Of a stretch of DNA of 28,753 nucleotides, positions 8,188 to 14,281 are shown piece after piece. Each line of letters begins with the position of its first letter. Within the stretch, counting starts at the first letter, position 1. Below the pieces are notes generated by a model that had not been told where the DNA came from, searched no databases, and worked only from the letters and a program-made list of their open reading frames with translations. Position numbers and translations under genes: made by a program. Source of the stretch: a virus. The stretch covers positions 1-28,753 of the IMG/VR virus record IMGVR_UViG_3300008113_008096; one strand, written 5' to 3'.

Positions 8188-9388
8188 GGGAATGACTCCT
8201 TACTTACACATAGGTAAAGAGGAGTGGACGTATATAAAAAATACATTCGATATTAATGATGTTAAGGAAACATTGGCCGACATTCTTATGGAATACCCAA
8301 TACCTTACGCACAAATTTCTGATGCAGAAGTATTAGATGCGTATAAGAAATTAAAAGGTACATGGTGGGCTGACATTCTTAAAGAAGGAGAATGGTTTCC
8401 ACGAAAAGCATCAGAAAGCAGATACCCAATAACATTTAGAGGTAAACAACAATACTTCAGTAGAAATAATGTTGGTAATGAATCCTCTAATTTTTTCCAA
8501 CAGGCAAATCGTTGGAGTGTAGACGGTACCGTTTCACCTGGCCCAAAAAGAACTTGGGAAACAAGAGAGTTTATGGTTTCACTTATGGGTGGATTATATA
8601 CTCTTAAATTTGATGAGATAGATAGAAACTCTTTGAGAACTTGTTTAGGTTTAAGAAAATACATTTGTGCACAATTTAAACCTAATGTGGCAAAGGCATT
8701 ATACGATTATCTTAAAGTAGAGAATGTATTAGATTTTTCAGCAGGATGGGGAGACCGTTTAGCGGGATTCTATGCAAGTGAAACCGGAAAGCATTATGTA
8801 GGCGTAGACCCTAGAAAAGAAAATCACCCGATATATCGTCAGCAAGCAGATTGGTATGAAAAACACCGAACATTTTTTGAAATAGAAAAGAAAGCAGATT
8901 TTCATTGCTCACCTGCCGAAGATTTAGATTTTTCACAATATACCGACCATTTTGATATAGTATTTACATCACCTCCTTACTTTAATGTTGAGAGGTATTC
9001 TTATGATGATACTCAAAGTTGGGTAAGATATAAATCTATTGATGCATGGAATGAACAATTTTTACATAAAGTAATTCATAACTTATGGCCAACTATTCGT
9101 AAAGGAGGTTATTTGGCAGTGAACATTGCAGATGTTTATGCTAAATCAAATGATAGAGAAAAGGGTTATGTTGAAATTACAAACCCAATGAATGATTATA
9201 TCCAAACATTAGGTGCGGAATACGAAGGATGTTTGGGCATGGAGATGGCAAAGAGACCTGGTTCAGCAGGAGCGGGGGCAATTATTGAAGGTGATGAAGA
9301 CCGTTATACCGAAGAGGCATTAGAAAAAGCAAAGGAAGCGGAAGGTAAAAGATTTTGTGAACCTATTTGGATATGGAGAAAACTATAA
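8159..9388 (+). CDS. AdoMet-dependent methyltransferase with TSPPY motif, tandem copy 1
   Basis: A 409-residue protein. An N-terminal region (about 1-185) of unknown fold carries KLKGTWW, EGEWFPR and VGNESSN blocks. A class I methyltransferase domain follows: AdoMet loop DFSAGWGDR from residue 192, an acidic strand end YVGVDP, and TSPPYF from residue 270, the (D/N/S)PPY catalytic motif of N6-adenine and N4-cytosine methyltransferases. The order (AdoMet loop, then PPY) matches the gamma arrangement. The C-terminus ends PIWIWRKL. The ATG at 8159 overlaps the GNAT gene by 29 bases; this start is supported because the paralog aligns from YFxKF onward. DNA, tRNA or a small nucleobase are all possible targets; no separate target-recognition domain is obvious, though the N-terminal region could serve. 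Confidence 0.85.
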   Translation: MYLDYFDKFKGMTPYLHIGKEEWTYIKNTFDINDVKETLADILMEYPIPYAQISDAEVLDAYKKLKGTWWADILKEGEWFPRKASESRYPITFRGKQQYFSRNNVGNESSNFFQQANRWSVDGTVSPGPKRTWETREFMVSLMGGLYTLKFDEIDRNSLRTCLGLRKYICAQFKPNVAKALYDYLKVENVLDFSAGWGDRLAGFYASETGKHYVGVDPRKENHPIYRQQADWYEKHRTFFEIEKKADFHCSPAEDLDFSQYTDHFDIVFTSPPYFNVERYSYDDTQSWVRYKSIDAWNEQFLHKVIHNLWPTIRKGGYLAVNIADVYAKSNDREKGYVEITNPMNDYIQTLGAEYEGCLGMEMAKRPGSAGAGAIIEGDEDRYTEEALEKAKEAEGKRFCEPIWIWRKL

Positions 9389-10596
9389 AAGAATACTTTA
9401 GTAAGTTTTATGATATGAAACCATACCTCACTATTGATGAGGAGGAGTGGGCATATATTTTAAAAACTTATGATAAAGAAGAAATTATAGAAACCCTATC
9501 AGAAGTCTGTCATACATATCCATTACCTATACCGGTTTATACTAATGAAGAGGTATTAGAAGATTACAAAAAATTAAAAGGAACTTGGTGGCCTGATATA
9601 TTGATTGAAGGTAATTGGTTTCCTCGTAATGGTAGAGAGAGTAAATACCCACTTACATTTGATGGTAAGTTTATGTATTTCAAAAAGTATACCGTTGGTA
9701 ATAAAGCATCCAATAAATTCCACGTAGAGAACCGATATAAAGTTGATTGGGTAAGAGGCCCATCCGGTTGGAGAACGTGGCAGACAGTTGAAGGAATAAA
9801 GACCATTGTAAGAGCATTCTTTACATTAGATAAGGTTTTAACTGATGTAAGCATTAATACCTTAAAGATGGCGATGAATTTGAGAAAATATGTAGCATCT
9901 CAATTCAAACCAAATGTTGCAAAAGCACTTTACGATTATTTTAAATCCGAATACATTTTAGATTTTTCGGCAGGATGGGGTGATAGATTTGCAGGATTTT
10001 ATGCGGGTGATAATACTAAACATTATGTTGGTATAGACCCGAACTTAAATAATCATCAACACTATCTTTTGCAAGAAGAATACTATAAGTTTAATCAAAC
10101 ATTTTTTGAGAGTGAAAAAAGAGCTACATTTATTCCACAACCGGCGGAAGATGTAGATTATTCGGAATATGAAAATTATTTTGATACAATTTTTACTTCA
10201 CCACCTTACTTCAATACTGAAAGGTATTCAGATCACGATACTCAATCTTATTTGAGATATAAAAAAATAGATGATTGGAATACTAATTTTTTACATAAGG
10301 CATTAGAGAAAATGATTCCGACTTTGAAGAAGGGTGGAATCTTAGCCGTAAACATTTCAGATGTGTTTTCTGCACCTGATGGTGGGTATGTAGATATAAC
10401 CAACGCTATGAATGATTTCCTCCATTCTAGGGGGTTAAAATATAGAGGGTGTATTGGCATGGAAATGACGAAAAGACCCAACAGCGGAGGTGCTGGAACT
10501 GCCGTAAGTGATTATTATTCAGATGATTCAAAGAAGCAAGCGGAAGAAGGAAAAAATCAAGCATTTGGAGAACCAATATGGATATGGGAAAAATAG
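9373..10596 (+). CDS. AdoMet-dependent methyltransferase with TSPPY motif, tandem copy 2
   Basis: Full-length paralog of the preceding gene: KLKGTWW, EGNWFPR, an AdoMet loop DFSAGWGDR, YVGIDP, TSPPYFNTERYS (Thr275 from this start) and a PIWIWEK C-terminus all align, with roughly half the residues identical by eye. The start is the ATG at 9373; a TTG two codons upstream at 9367 is also in frame. Either start lies inside the end of copy 1, in the bases encoding its WIW motif. Catalytic motifs are intact in both copies, so neither looks like a decaying duplicate. Two functional copies could recognise different targets or act as a heterodimer, as METTL3/14-like pairs do, but in those one partner loses its PPY-type motif, which is not the case here. 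Confidence 0.85.
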   Translation: MEKTIKEYFSKFYDMKPYLTIDEEEWAYILKTYDKEEIIETLSEVCHTYPLPIPVYTNEEVLEDYKKLKGTWWPDILIEGNWFPRNGRESKYPLTFDGKFMYFKKYTVGNKASNKFHVENRYKVDWVRGPSGWRTWQTVEGIKTIVRAFFTLDKVLTDVSINTLKMAMNLRKYVASQFKPNVAKALYDYFKSEYILDFSAGWGDRFAGFYAGDNTKHYVGIDPNLNNHQHYLLQEEYYKFNQTFFESEKRATFIPQPAEDVDYSEYENYFDTIFTSPPYFNTERYSDHDTQSYLRYKKIDDWNTNFLHKALEKMIPTLKKGGILAVNISDVFSAPDGGYVDITNAMNDFLHSRGLKYRGCIGMEMTKRPNSGGAGTAVSDYYSDDSKKQAEEGKNQAFGEPIWIWEK

Positions 10597-11480
10597 ATAA
10601 AGTTATATTATGGGGTTGTTCTATCAGTTATGGATTAAATGCTGATAAGGATAAAATCTATGGGCAAAGAATTGCTGATTGGTTAGGAGTTCCACTAATT
10701 AACCTATCAATTAGTGGTGCAGGTAATATAGTAGGGAGTAATACTCTAATGAATAAACCAATAGAATTTTATAAGAATAGTTTGGTATTATTTCAGACTA
10801 CATATTTCGAAAGACAAATAGATAAAGACCTTATTCCTAATCCTTTTTATGGTAATAGATTTTTTAAAGAAGTAAACTCTAATAGCTTTAGGGTTGATGA
10901 TTTTAGAGAAGAGTATGGGGAAAAGGAAGAGATTTTAAGAATAGATGATTGGGTAGGTTATTGGACTGAATACGAAAATTTCTACAATAGAAAGTATTGG
11001 CATTACAAAAAAGATTTTGACCACACAAAATGGGTTGATTATCTAAAAGAGTTATTTAAACAAAACAGTTATTCGATTTATTTAGTTCACAAATGGTTTG
11101 AAAAAAATGAGATAGAACACTTATTCTTTGATATACCAATTCCTATTATGGGATATAAACTAAATTACAAAGATTATTATGTAGGGAATTCTACATTTTT
11201 CGCTAAATCGATGGTAAGATTTTTGACAGAGGAAAGTGAAATTAAAAATTGCTTTTATAACACTTTTAAAGATGAAAACTTTTTCTTCATCGATGAGATA
11301 GATGAAAAAAATAAAATAACTGATGTTCTAATTGAACCATTATATAGTGGTAATGATACAACTATATGGAAAGAATGGTTAATGCCGGATAGACCTTATG
11401 GAACTCCCGATCCGTGTCATCCTAATGAAAATGGACACGAAAAAATATTTGAAGTATTAAAAAGAAACATTAAAAAATAA
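10578..11480 (+). CDS. SGNH/GDSL-family hydrolase-like protein
   Basis: A 300-residue protein with SGNH hydrolase blocks: the nucleophile block near the N-terminus is WGCSISYG (Ser15 replacing GDS with GCS), SGAGN supplies oxyanion-hole Gly/Asn candidates, and the catalytic Asp-x-x-His is in DPCHPNENGH near the C-terminus (Asp278, His281). This family hydrolyses esters and thioesters, including O-acetyl groups on glycans. The middle section (about 70-230) is long and aromatic-rich and could shape a specific substrate pocket. No signal peptide is present, so it acts in the cytoplasm or on an assembling virion. The ATG at 10578 lies in the WIW-encoding bases of the upstream gene, with a second ATG two codons later. 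It may oppose the acyltransferase of the same block, or edit a glycan. Confidence 0.8.
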   Translation: MDMGKIDKVILWGCSISYGLNADKDKIYGQRIADWLGVPLINLSISGAGNIVGSNTLMNKPIEFYKNSLVLFQTTYFERQIDKDLIPNPFYGNRFFKEVNSNSFRVDDFREEYGEKEEILRIDDWVGYWTEYENFYNRKYWHYKKDFDHTKWVDYLKELFKQNSYSIYLVHKWFEKNEIEHLFFDIPIPIMGYKLNYKDYYVGNSTFFAKSMVRFLTEESEIKNCFYNTFKDENFFFIDEIDEKNKITDVLIEPLYSGNDTTIWKEWLMPDRPYGTPDPCHPNENGHEKIFEVLKRNIKK

Positions 11481-11491
11481 AAACAAAAACT

Positions 11492-11806
11492 ATGGCACAA
11501 ATTTTAGGAAACCAACAATTACCACCTCAGCCAAAAATAGATTGGTCACAGGCACAGGATTTTAATTGTTCAAATTGTGGAGGTGAGTATTTTATCTCCG
11601 CAGCTATTATTAAGAAATTTTCAAAATTGGTAACCGGGACAACAAAAGATGCGGTATTACCATTTGATATATTGATATGCGGAAGTTGTGGAAAGCCCGT
11701 TGATGAGTTGATACCCGCAGAACTTAGAAAACCAAAACAAGAAAAGCAAGAAGTTAAGACACCTCCTCCACAAGAACCTCAAAGTAATTTAACATTAGAA
11801 TTGTAG
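11492..11806 (+). CDS. Small zinc-ribbon protein
   Basis: A 104-residue protein with two CxxC knuckles, C26-S-N-C29 and C63-G-S-C66, separated by 33 residues, a spacing suited to one structural zinc site. The N-terminus is Pro/Gln rich and the last 30 residues are Lys/Pro/Gln rich and probably disordered (PPPQEPQ). Zinc ribbons of this size in phages serve in nucleic-acid binding or as adaptors to RNA polymerase. Nothing here selects between these. It starts 11 bases after the hydrolase with an A-rich leader and precedes the nucleosidase by 6 bases, so it is part of the same transcription unit. A link to late transcription can be considered only because the replisome genes are near. Confidence 0.75.
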   Translation: MAQILGNQQLPPQPKIDWSQAQDFNCSNCGGEYFISAAIIKKFSKLVTGTTKDAVLPFDILICGSCGKPVDELIPAELRKPKQEKQEVKTPPPQEPQSNLTLEL

Positions 11807-11812
11807 TAGAGT

Positions 11813-12385
11813 ATGAAAGTATTATTTGTTTGTGCATTAAAAGAAGAATCAGATGGATATGATACTTTGTTTGATTATCCGATTATTCATACTGGCGTTG
11901 GAAAGATAAACGCTGGATATAAAACGGCTATGGGCATATTGGAACACAAACCTGATTTAGTTTGTAATTTTGGTAGCTGTGGGAGTTTTAGTATGGATAA
12001 GGGTATGTTATTAAAGGTTAAAGATGTATATAATGGTGATATGGATGCAGAACCATTAGTTCCCTATTCTATCACCCCTTTCGACCAGGATGGGGATTAT
12101 TTAGAGATTGAAAATGAAGGAGTTAGCTGCTTCACATCCGAAACCTTTATTACGAAGGAAAAGGTTAAAAACTTTCCCCCTAAAAAGTTGGAATTGTTAA
12201 ATAAATGTAGTATATTTGAAATGGAATTATACTCAATTACGAGAGTTTGCAAAGAGTTCAAAATACCGATAGTTTCTTACAAATGGGTAAGTGATGATGG
12301 TGGGATGGATGATTGGGAAAAAAACTGCAGAATTGGGTATTCTCAATTTAAATTAGAATTTTATAACAAATATATTGCTGGATAA
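11813..12385 (+). CDS. Nucleoside phosphorylase-fold protein, MTA/SAH nucleosidase-like
   Basis: A 190-residue member of the PNP/MTA-SAH nucleosidase superfamily, shorter than bacterial MTAN (about 230). Matching elements: the N-terminal strand MKVLFVCALKEES with Glu11/Glu12 at the MTAN catalytic-glutamate position, TGVGKINA, NFGSCGS in place of NTGSAGG, a GD step, FEMELYS (Met137/Glu138, the ribose-binding Met-Glu pair) and VSDDGG (Asp161 at the purine-activating Asp). So purine nucleoside cleavage is likely. With two AdoMet methyltransferases just upstream, removal of S-adenosylhomocysteine is a reasonable role. Alternatives are salvage from 5'-deoxyadenosine or another adenosyl by-product, or destruction of a nucleotide signal of host defence. 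The missing 40 residues are mostly in the segment between the core strands. Confidence 0.82.
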   Translation: MKVLFVCALKEESDGYDTLFDYPIIHTGVGKINAGYKTAMGILEHKPDLVCNFGSCGSFSMDKGMLLKVKDVYNGDMDAEPLVPYSITPFDQDGDYLEIENEGVSCFTSETFITKEKVKNFPPKKLELLNKCSIFEMELYSITRVCKEFKIPIVSYKWVSDDGGMDDWEKNCRIGYSQFKLEFYNKYIAG

Positions 12386-12843
12386 TGGCTAAAACGCTTT
12401 TCGACCATCTTAACGCTATAACAAAAGACCAAGATCCTAATTACTTCGATAAATTATCCGAAGAAGATTTAAAGACTTGGAGTAATTATATGATTCATAG
12501 ATTTCTTTCTATGAACTATGATTTTGTAGAAACCATTGCCCAATTTCAACCATTAACTCAAACAATGGAGCCTAAACTTTACTATCTTTTTATGATAGGA
12601 GTTTTACCGAAAGGAAAGCAATACCTTCGTTATATTAAGGGAAAGAGTGAGGAATCTGCTAATGAAAAATTAGTAGAATTGATTATGGTAGAATACAATT
12701 GTTCAAAAAATACAGCAATTGATTACTACAACATTCTCACTCATATCAAAGAAGGTGATGAATACTTCACTTACTTAAAAACAAAGTATGGAGAAGTAGA
12801 AAAAGAAAAAAAATCTACAAAAACTAAAACCAAAAAGAAATAA
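12385..12843 (+). CDS. 62: Clamp loader small subunit, T4 gp62-like
   Basis: A helical 152-residue protein (T4 gp62 has 187) whose central pattern follows gp62: LYYLFMIGVLPKGKQY corresponds to the T4 stretch with AVPRGKRYGKW, and the following helices with YNCSKNTAIDYYNIL correspond to T4 YQVNTNDAINYKSIL. It should be the delta-like subunit that completes the gp44/62 loader, without ATPase motifs. The C-terminus is a lysine-rich tail (KKSTKTKTKKK). In T4 and many relatives this gene adjoins gene 44; here eight genes lie between. It overlaps its upstream neighbour as TAATG and its downstream neighbour likewise. The family is divergent, so the assignment rests on pattern plus replisome context. 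Confidence 0.8.
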   Translation: MAKTLFDHLNAITKDQDPNYFDKLSEEDLKTWSNYMIHRFLSMNYDFVETIAQFQPLTQTMEPKLYYLFMIGVLPKGKQYLRYIKGKSEESANEKLVELIMVEYNCSKNTAIDYYNILTHIKEGDEYFTYLKTKYGEVEKEKKSTKTKTKKK

Positions 12844-13703
12844 TGGCAAGAGTATCTTTTTCTCAATATTCAATGTGGACATCTTGCCCTCAACAATATA
12901 AGCTATCTTATATTGATGGGCTATCTATTTCAAATGCTAACATACATTTGATTTTCGGAACAGCAATGCATGAAACCTTACAAAAGTTTTTAGATGTAAT
13001 GTATAATGCAACTAAATCATCGGCGTTGGCAATGGATTTGGATATGTTGTTGAAAGATAGATTAGTTGAAAACTTTAATAAAGAAAAAGAAAAGTTAGGA
13101 GAGAATGAATTTCCTTGCACAAAAGAAGAGTTAGAAGAATTCTTCGGTGATGGTAGAAAGATACTACAATACTTTAAAAGTAAATTAGTATTGTTCTTTT
13201 CTAAAAAGGGATATGAATTGGTGGCAATAGAATTACCACTTAATATGCCTATTAAAGAGAATGTGCACTTTATTGGATTTGTCGATATTATTATCAGAGA
13301 AATTGCTACAAAGAAAATTACCATCATAGATTTTAAAACATCAACTGCCGGTTGGAATAAATACCAAAAGGCAGACCCGATTAAGAACGCACAAATCTTA
13401 TTATACAAAAAGTTTTACGCTGAAAAGTATAAGATAGATGAGGATAAGGTTAATGTAGAATTTCATATCCTTAAAAGAAAAGTTAAGGAAGATGCTGATT
13501 ATCCAATTCCTCGTATTTCAAAGCACGTTCCTGCGAGTGGTAAACCTTCTATCAATAAAGCATGGAAAGGGTTTATGGATTTCGTAGAGAGTGTATTTGA
13601 TGAAGAGGGAAAATATAAAGATGTAGATTATCCAACTAACAAAGGGAAGCAGTGTGATTGGTGTGAGTTTAAGGAGAGAAAAATTTGTTCATTGTGGAGT
13701 TAA
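12843..13703 (+). CDS. PD-(D/E)XK nuclease, Cas4/RecB-like with probable Fe-S cluster
   Basis: A 286-residue nuclease. Motifs: an N-terminal SQYSMWTSCP with Cys15; FGTAMHETL with the conserved active-site His; GFVDIII with Asp148; IIDFKTST with Asp163 and Lys165, the D-x-K of the PD-(D/E)XK core; then a QILLYKKFY helix with the conserved Gln-x-x-x-Tyr. Three C-terminal cysteines (271, 274, 282) plus Cys15 make the C(n)CxxC(n)C pattern that binds a 4Fe-4S cluster in Cas4, AddB and Dna2. It should be a DNA exonuclease or flap nuclease used in recombination, end processing or host DNA breakdown. TAATG coupling to gp62 fits a replication or recombination role. No helicase domain is fused and no CRISPR genes are near. 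Confidence 0.9.
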   Translation: MARVSFSQYSMWTSCPQQYKLSYIDGLSISNANIHLIFGTAMHETLQKFLDVMYNATKSSALAMDLDMLLKDRLVENFNKEKEKLGENEFPCTKEELEEFFGDGRKILQYFKSKLVLFFSKKGYELVAIELPLNMPIKENVHFIGFVDIIIREIATKKITIIDFKTSTAGWNKYQKADPIKNAQILLYKKFYAEKYKIDEDKVNVEFHILKRKVKEDADYPIPRISKHVPASGKPSINKAWKGFMDFVESVFDEEGKYKDVDYPTNKGKQCDWCEFKERKICSLWS

Positions 13704-14032
13704 TTAAAGGAATACTATGGGGAATAATTGGCCAAATTACATCTTTTTTACAACTACAAGGTAGTATAAAATTTGGATGGTTTCAAAAATACCCATTATT
13801 GATTATAATAAGTGCAATGCCAGGAATGTGGTTCTATCTAAAATCGGTAAACCATTTAGTAAACGCATTTGATGGAGCATTATGGCCCTCCCGTCTAATT
13901 GGATTTGGAGTGGGTATAATAGTATTCGTATCTCTTAGCATACTAATTTTTAGAGAACCTATTACCGTAAAAACATTCATTTGCTTAATTTTGGCTTCCG
14001 CCATATTAGGGATACAAGTTTTTTGGAAATAA
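13685..14032 (+). CDS. Four-TM membrane protein, SMR/EamA-like
   Basis: A hydrophobic protein of up to 115 residues with four predicted membrane helices (about 5-24, 36-55, 72-92 and 95-114) and short loops, resembling small multidrug resistance and EamA half-transporters. The last two helices, with IFREPITVKTF between them, resemble the SMR pattern of helix, FGEPL-like turn, helix. Related 4-TM proteins include ArnE/ArnF-type lipid-sugar flippases. The start is uncertain: TTG at 13685 or GTG at 13694, both within the nuclease gene; no ATG is available before helix 2. It sits directly before the DNA-binding protein and glycosyltransferase block, so a role in lipid-linked sugar transport is possible but not shown. 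Confidence 0.65.
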   Translation: MFIVELIKGILWGIIGQITSFLQLQGSIKFGWFQKYPLLIIISAMPGMWFYLKSVNHLVNAFDGALWPSRLIGFGVGIIVFVSLSILIFREPITVKTFICLILASAILGIQVFWK

Positions 14033-14083
14033 TTATCTTTTTGGAAAAAAAATATATATATATTTATATATACAAAAGATAAT
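14032..14083 (+). repeat. Perfect 10-bp inverted repeat in front of the RHH-like gene
   Basis: ATTATCTTTT at 14032-14041 is the exact reverse complement of AAAAGATAAT at 14074-14083. The 32-base centre is almost pure A/T and includes an alternating AT tract and the 11-mer ATATTTATATA. The right arm ends three bases before the ATG at 14087. An operator bound by the adjacent ribbon-helix-helix-like protein, or an mRNA leader hairpin hiding the start codon, are both possible. Confidence 0.6.
14060..14070 (+). promoter_or_regulatory. AT element ATATTTATATA, copy 1 (possible second-class promoter)
   Basis: The exact 11-mer ATATTTATATA lies 16 bases before the ATG at 14087, in a 54-base gap and inside the inverted repeat. 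It recurs in the gaps before 23968 and 27552. A TTG at 14041-14043 is 15 bases from TATATTTA, too close for the usual Bacteroidota spacing, so a different recognition factor would be needed. Confidence 0.4.
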
Positions 14084-14086
14084 AAT

Positions 14087-14278
14087 ATGGATGTTAAACT
14101 AACGAGTGTAAAGATTCTTAAAGATCTTTATTCGCAATTCAAAAGGGTTACAATTGATGACAAAATGAGTTTACAAAAATTAGTAAATCGTTCTCTCACA
14201 ATGTATGTAGAAGACCCAAACTTTAAAAACAAAATTGATTCATTTTCAGAATTACAAATTTCTGGTTCACAGTTTTAA
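14087..14278 (+). CDS. Small ribbon-helix-helix-like protein, possible regulator
   Basis: A 63-residue protein with the layout of Arc/MetJ/CopG-type DNA binders: a short N-terminal strand (MDVKLTSVKI), a helix (LKDLYSQFKRVTI), a turn, and a second helix (MSLQKLVNRSLTMYV) with the Leu/Val/Leu spacing of the RHH core, then a polar tail. Such proteins dimerise and bind operators by the paired strands. It is preceded by the perfect inverted repeat at 14032-14083, consistent with autoregulation. It begins a new unit after the longest gap since the clamp gene, and leads directly into the glycosyltransferase block, which it might control. The family call is from pattern only; it could instead be a small structural or antitoxin-like protein, but no toxin gene is adjacent. 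Confidence 0.6.
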   Translation: MDVKLTSVKILKDLYSQFKRVTIDDKMSLQKLVNRSLTMYVEDPNFKNKIDSFSELQISGSQF

Positions 14279-14281
14279 TTT

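Noticed and set aside
12908-13408. 166-residue minus-strand open frame in the nuclease gene
   Set aside because: It mirrors a gene with complete PD-(D/E)XK and cysteine motifs; no start context or domain supports it.
12843-13703. Possible CRISPR-associated Cas4 system
   Set aside because: No repeat array or other cas genes are present; Cas4-like nucleases are common in phages on their own.
14053-14072. Simple AT microsatellite with no function
   Set aside because: Set aside as the sole explanation because its core 11-mer recurs exactly in two other gaps and is flanked here by a perfect inverted repeat.
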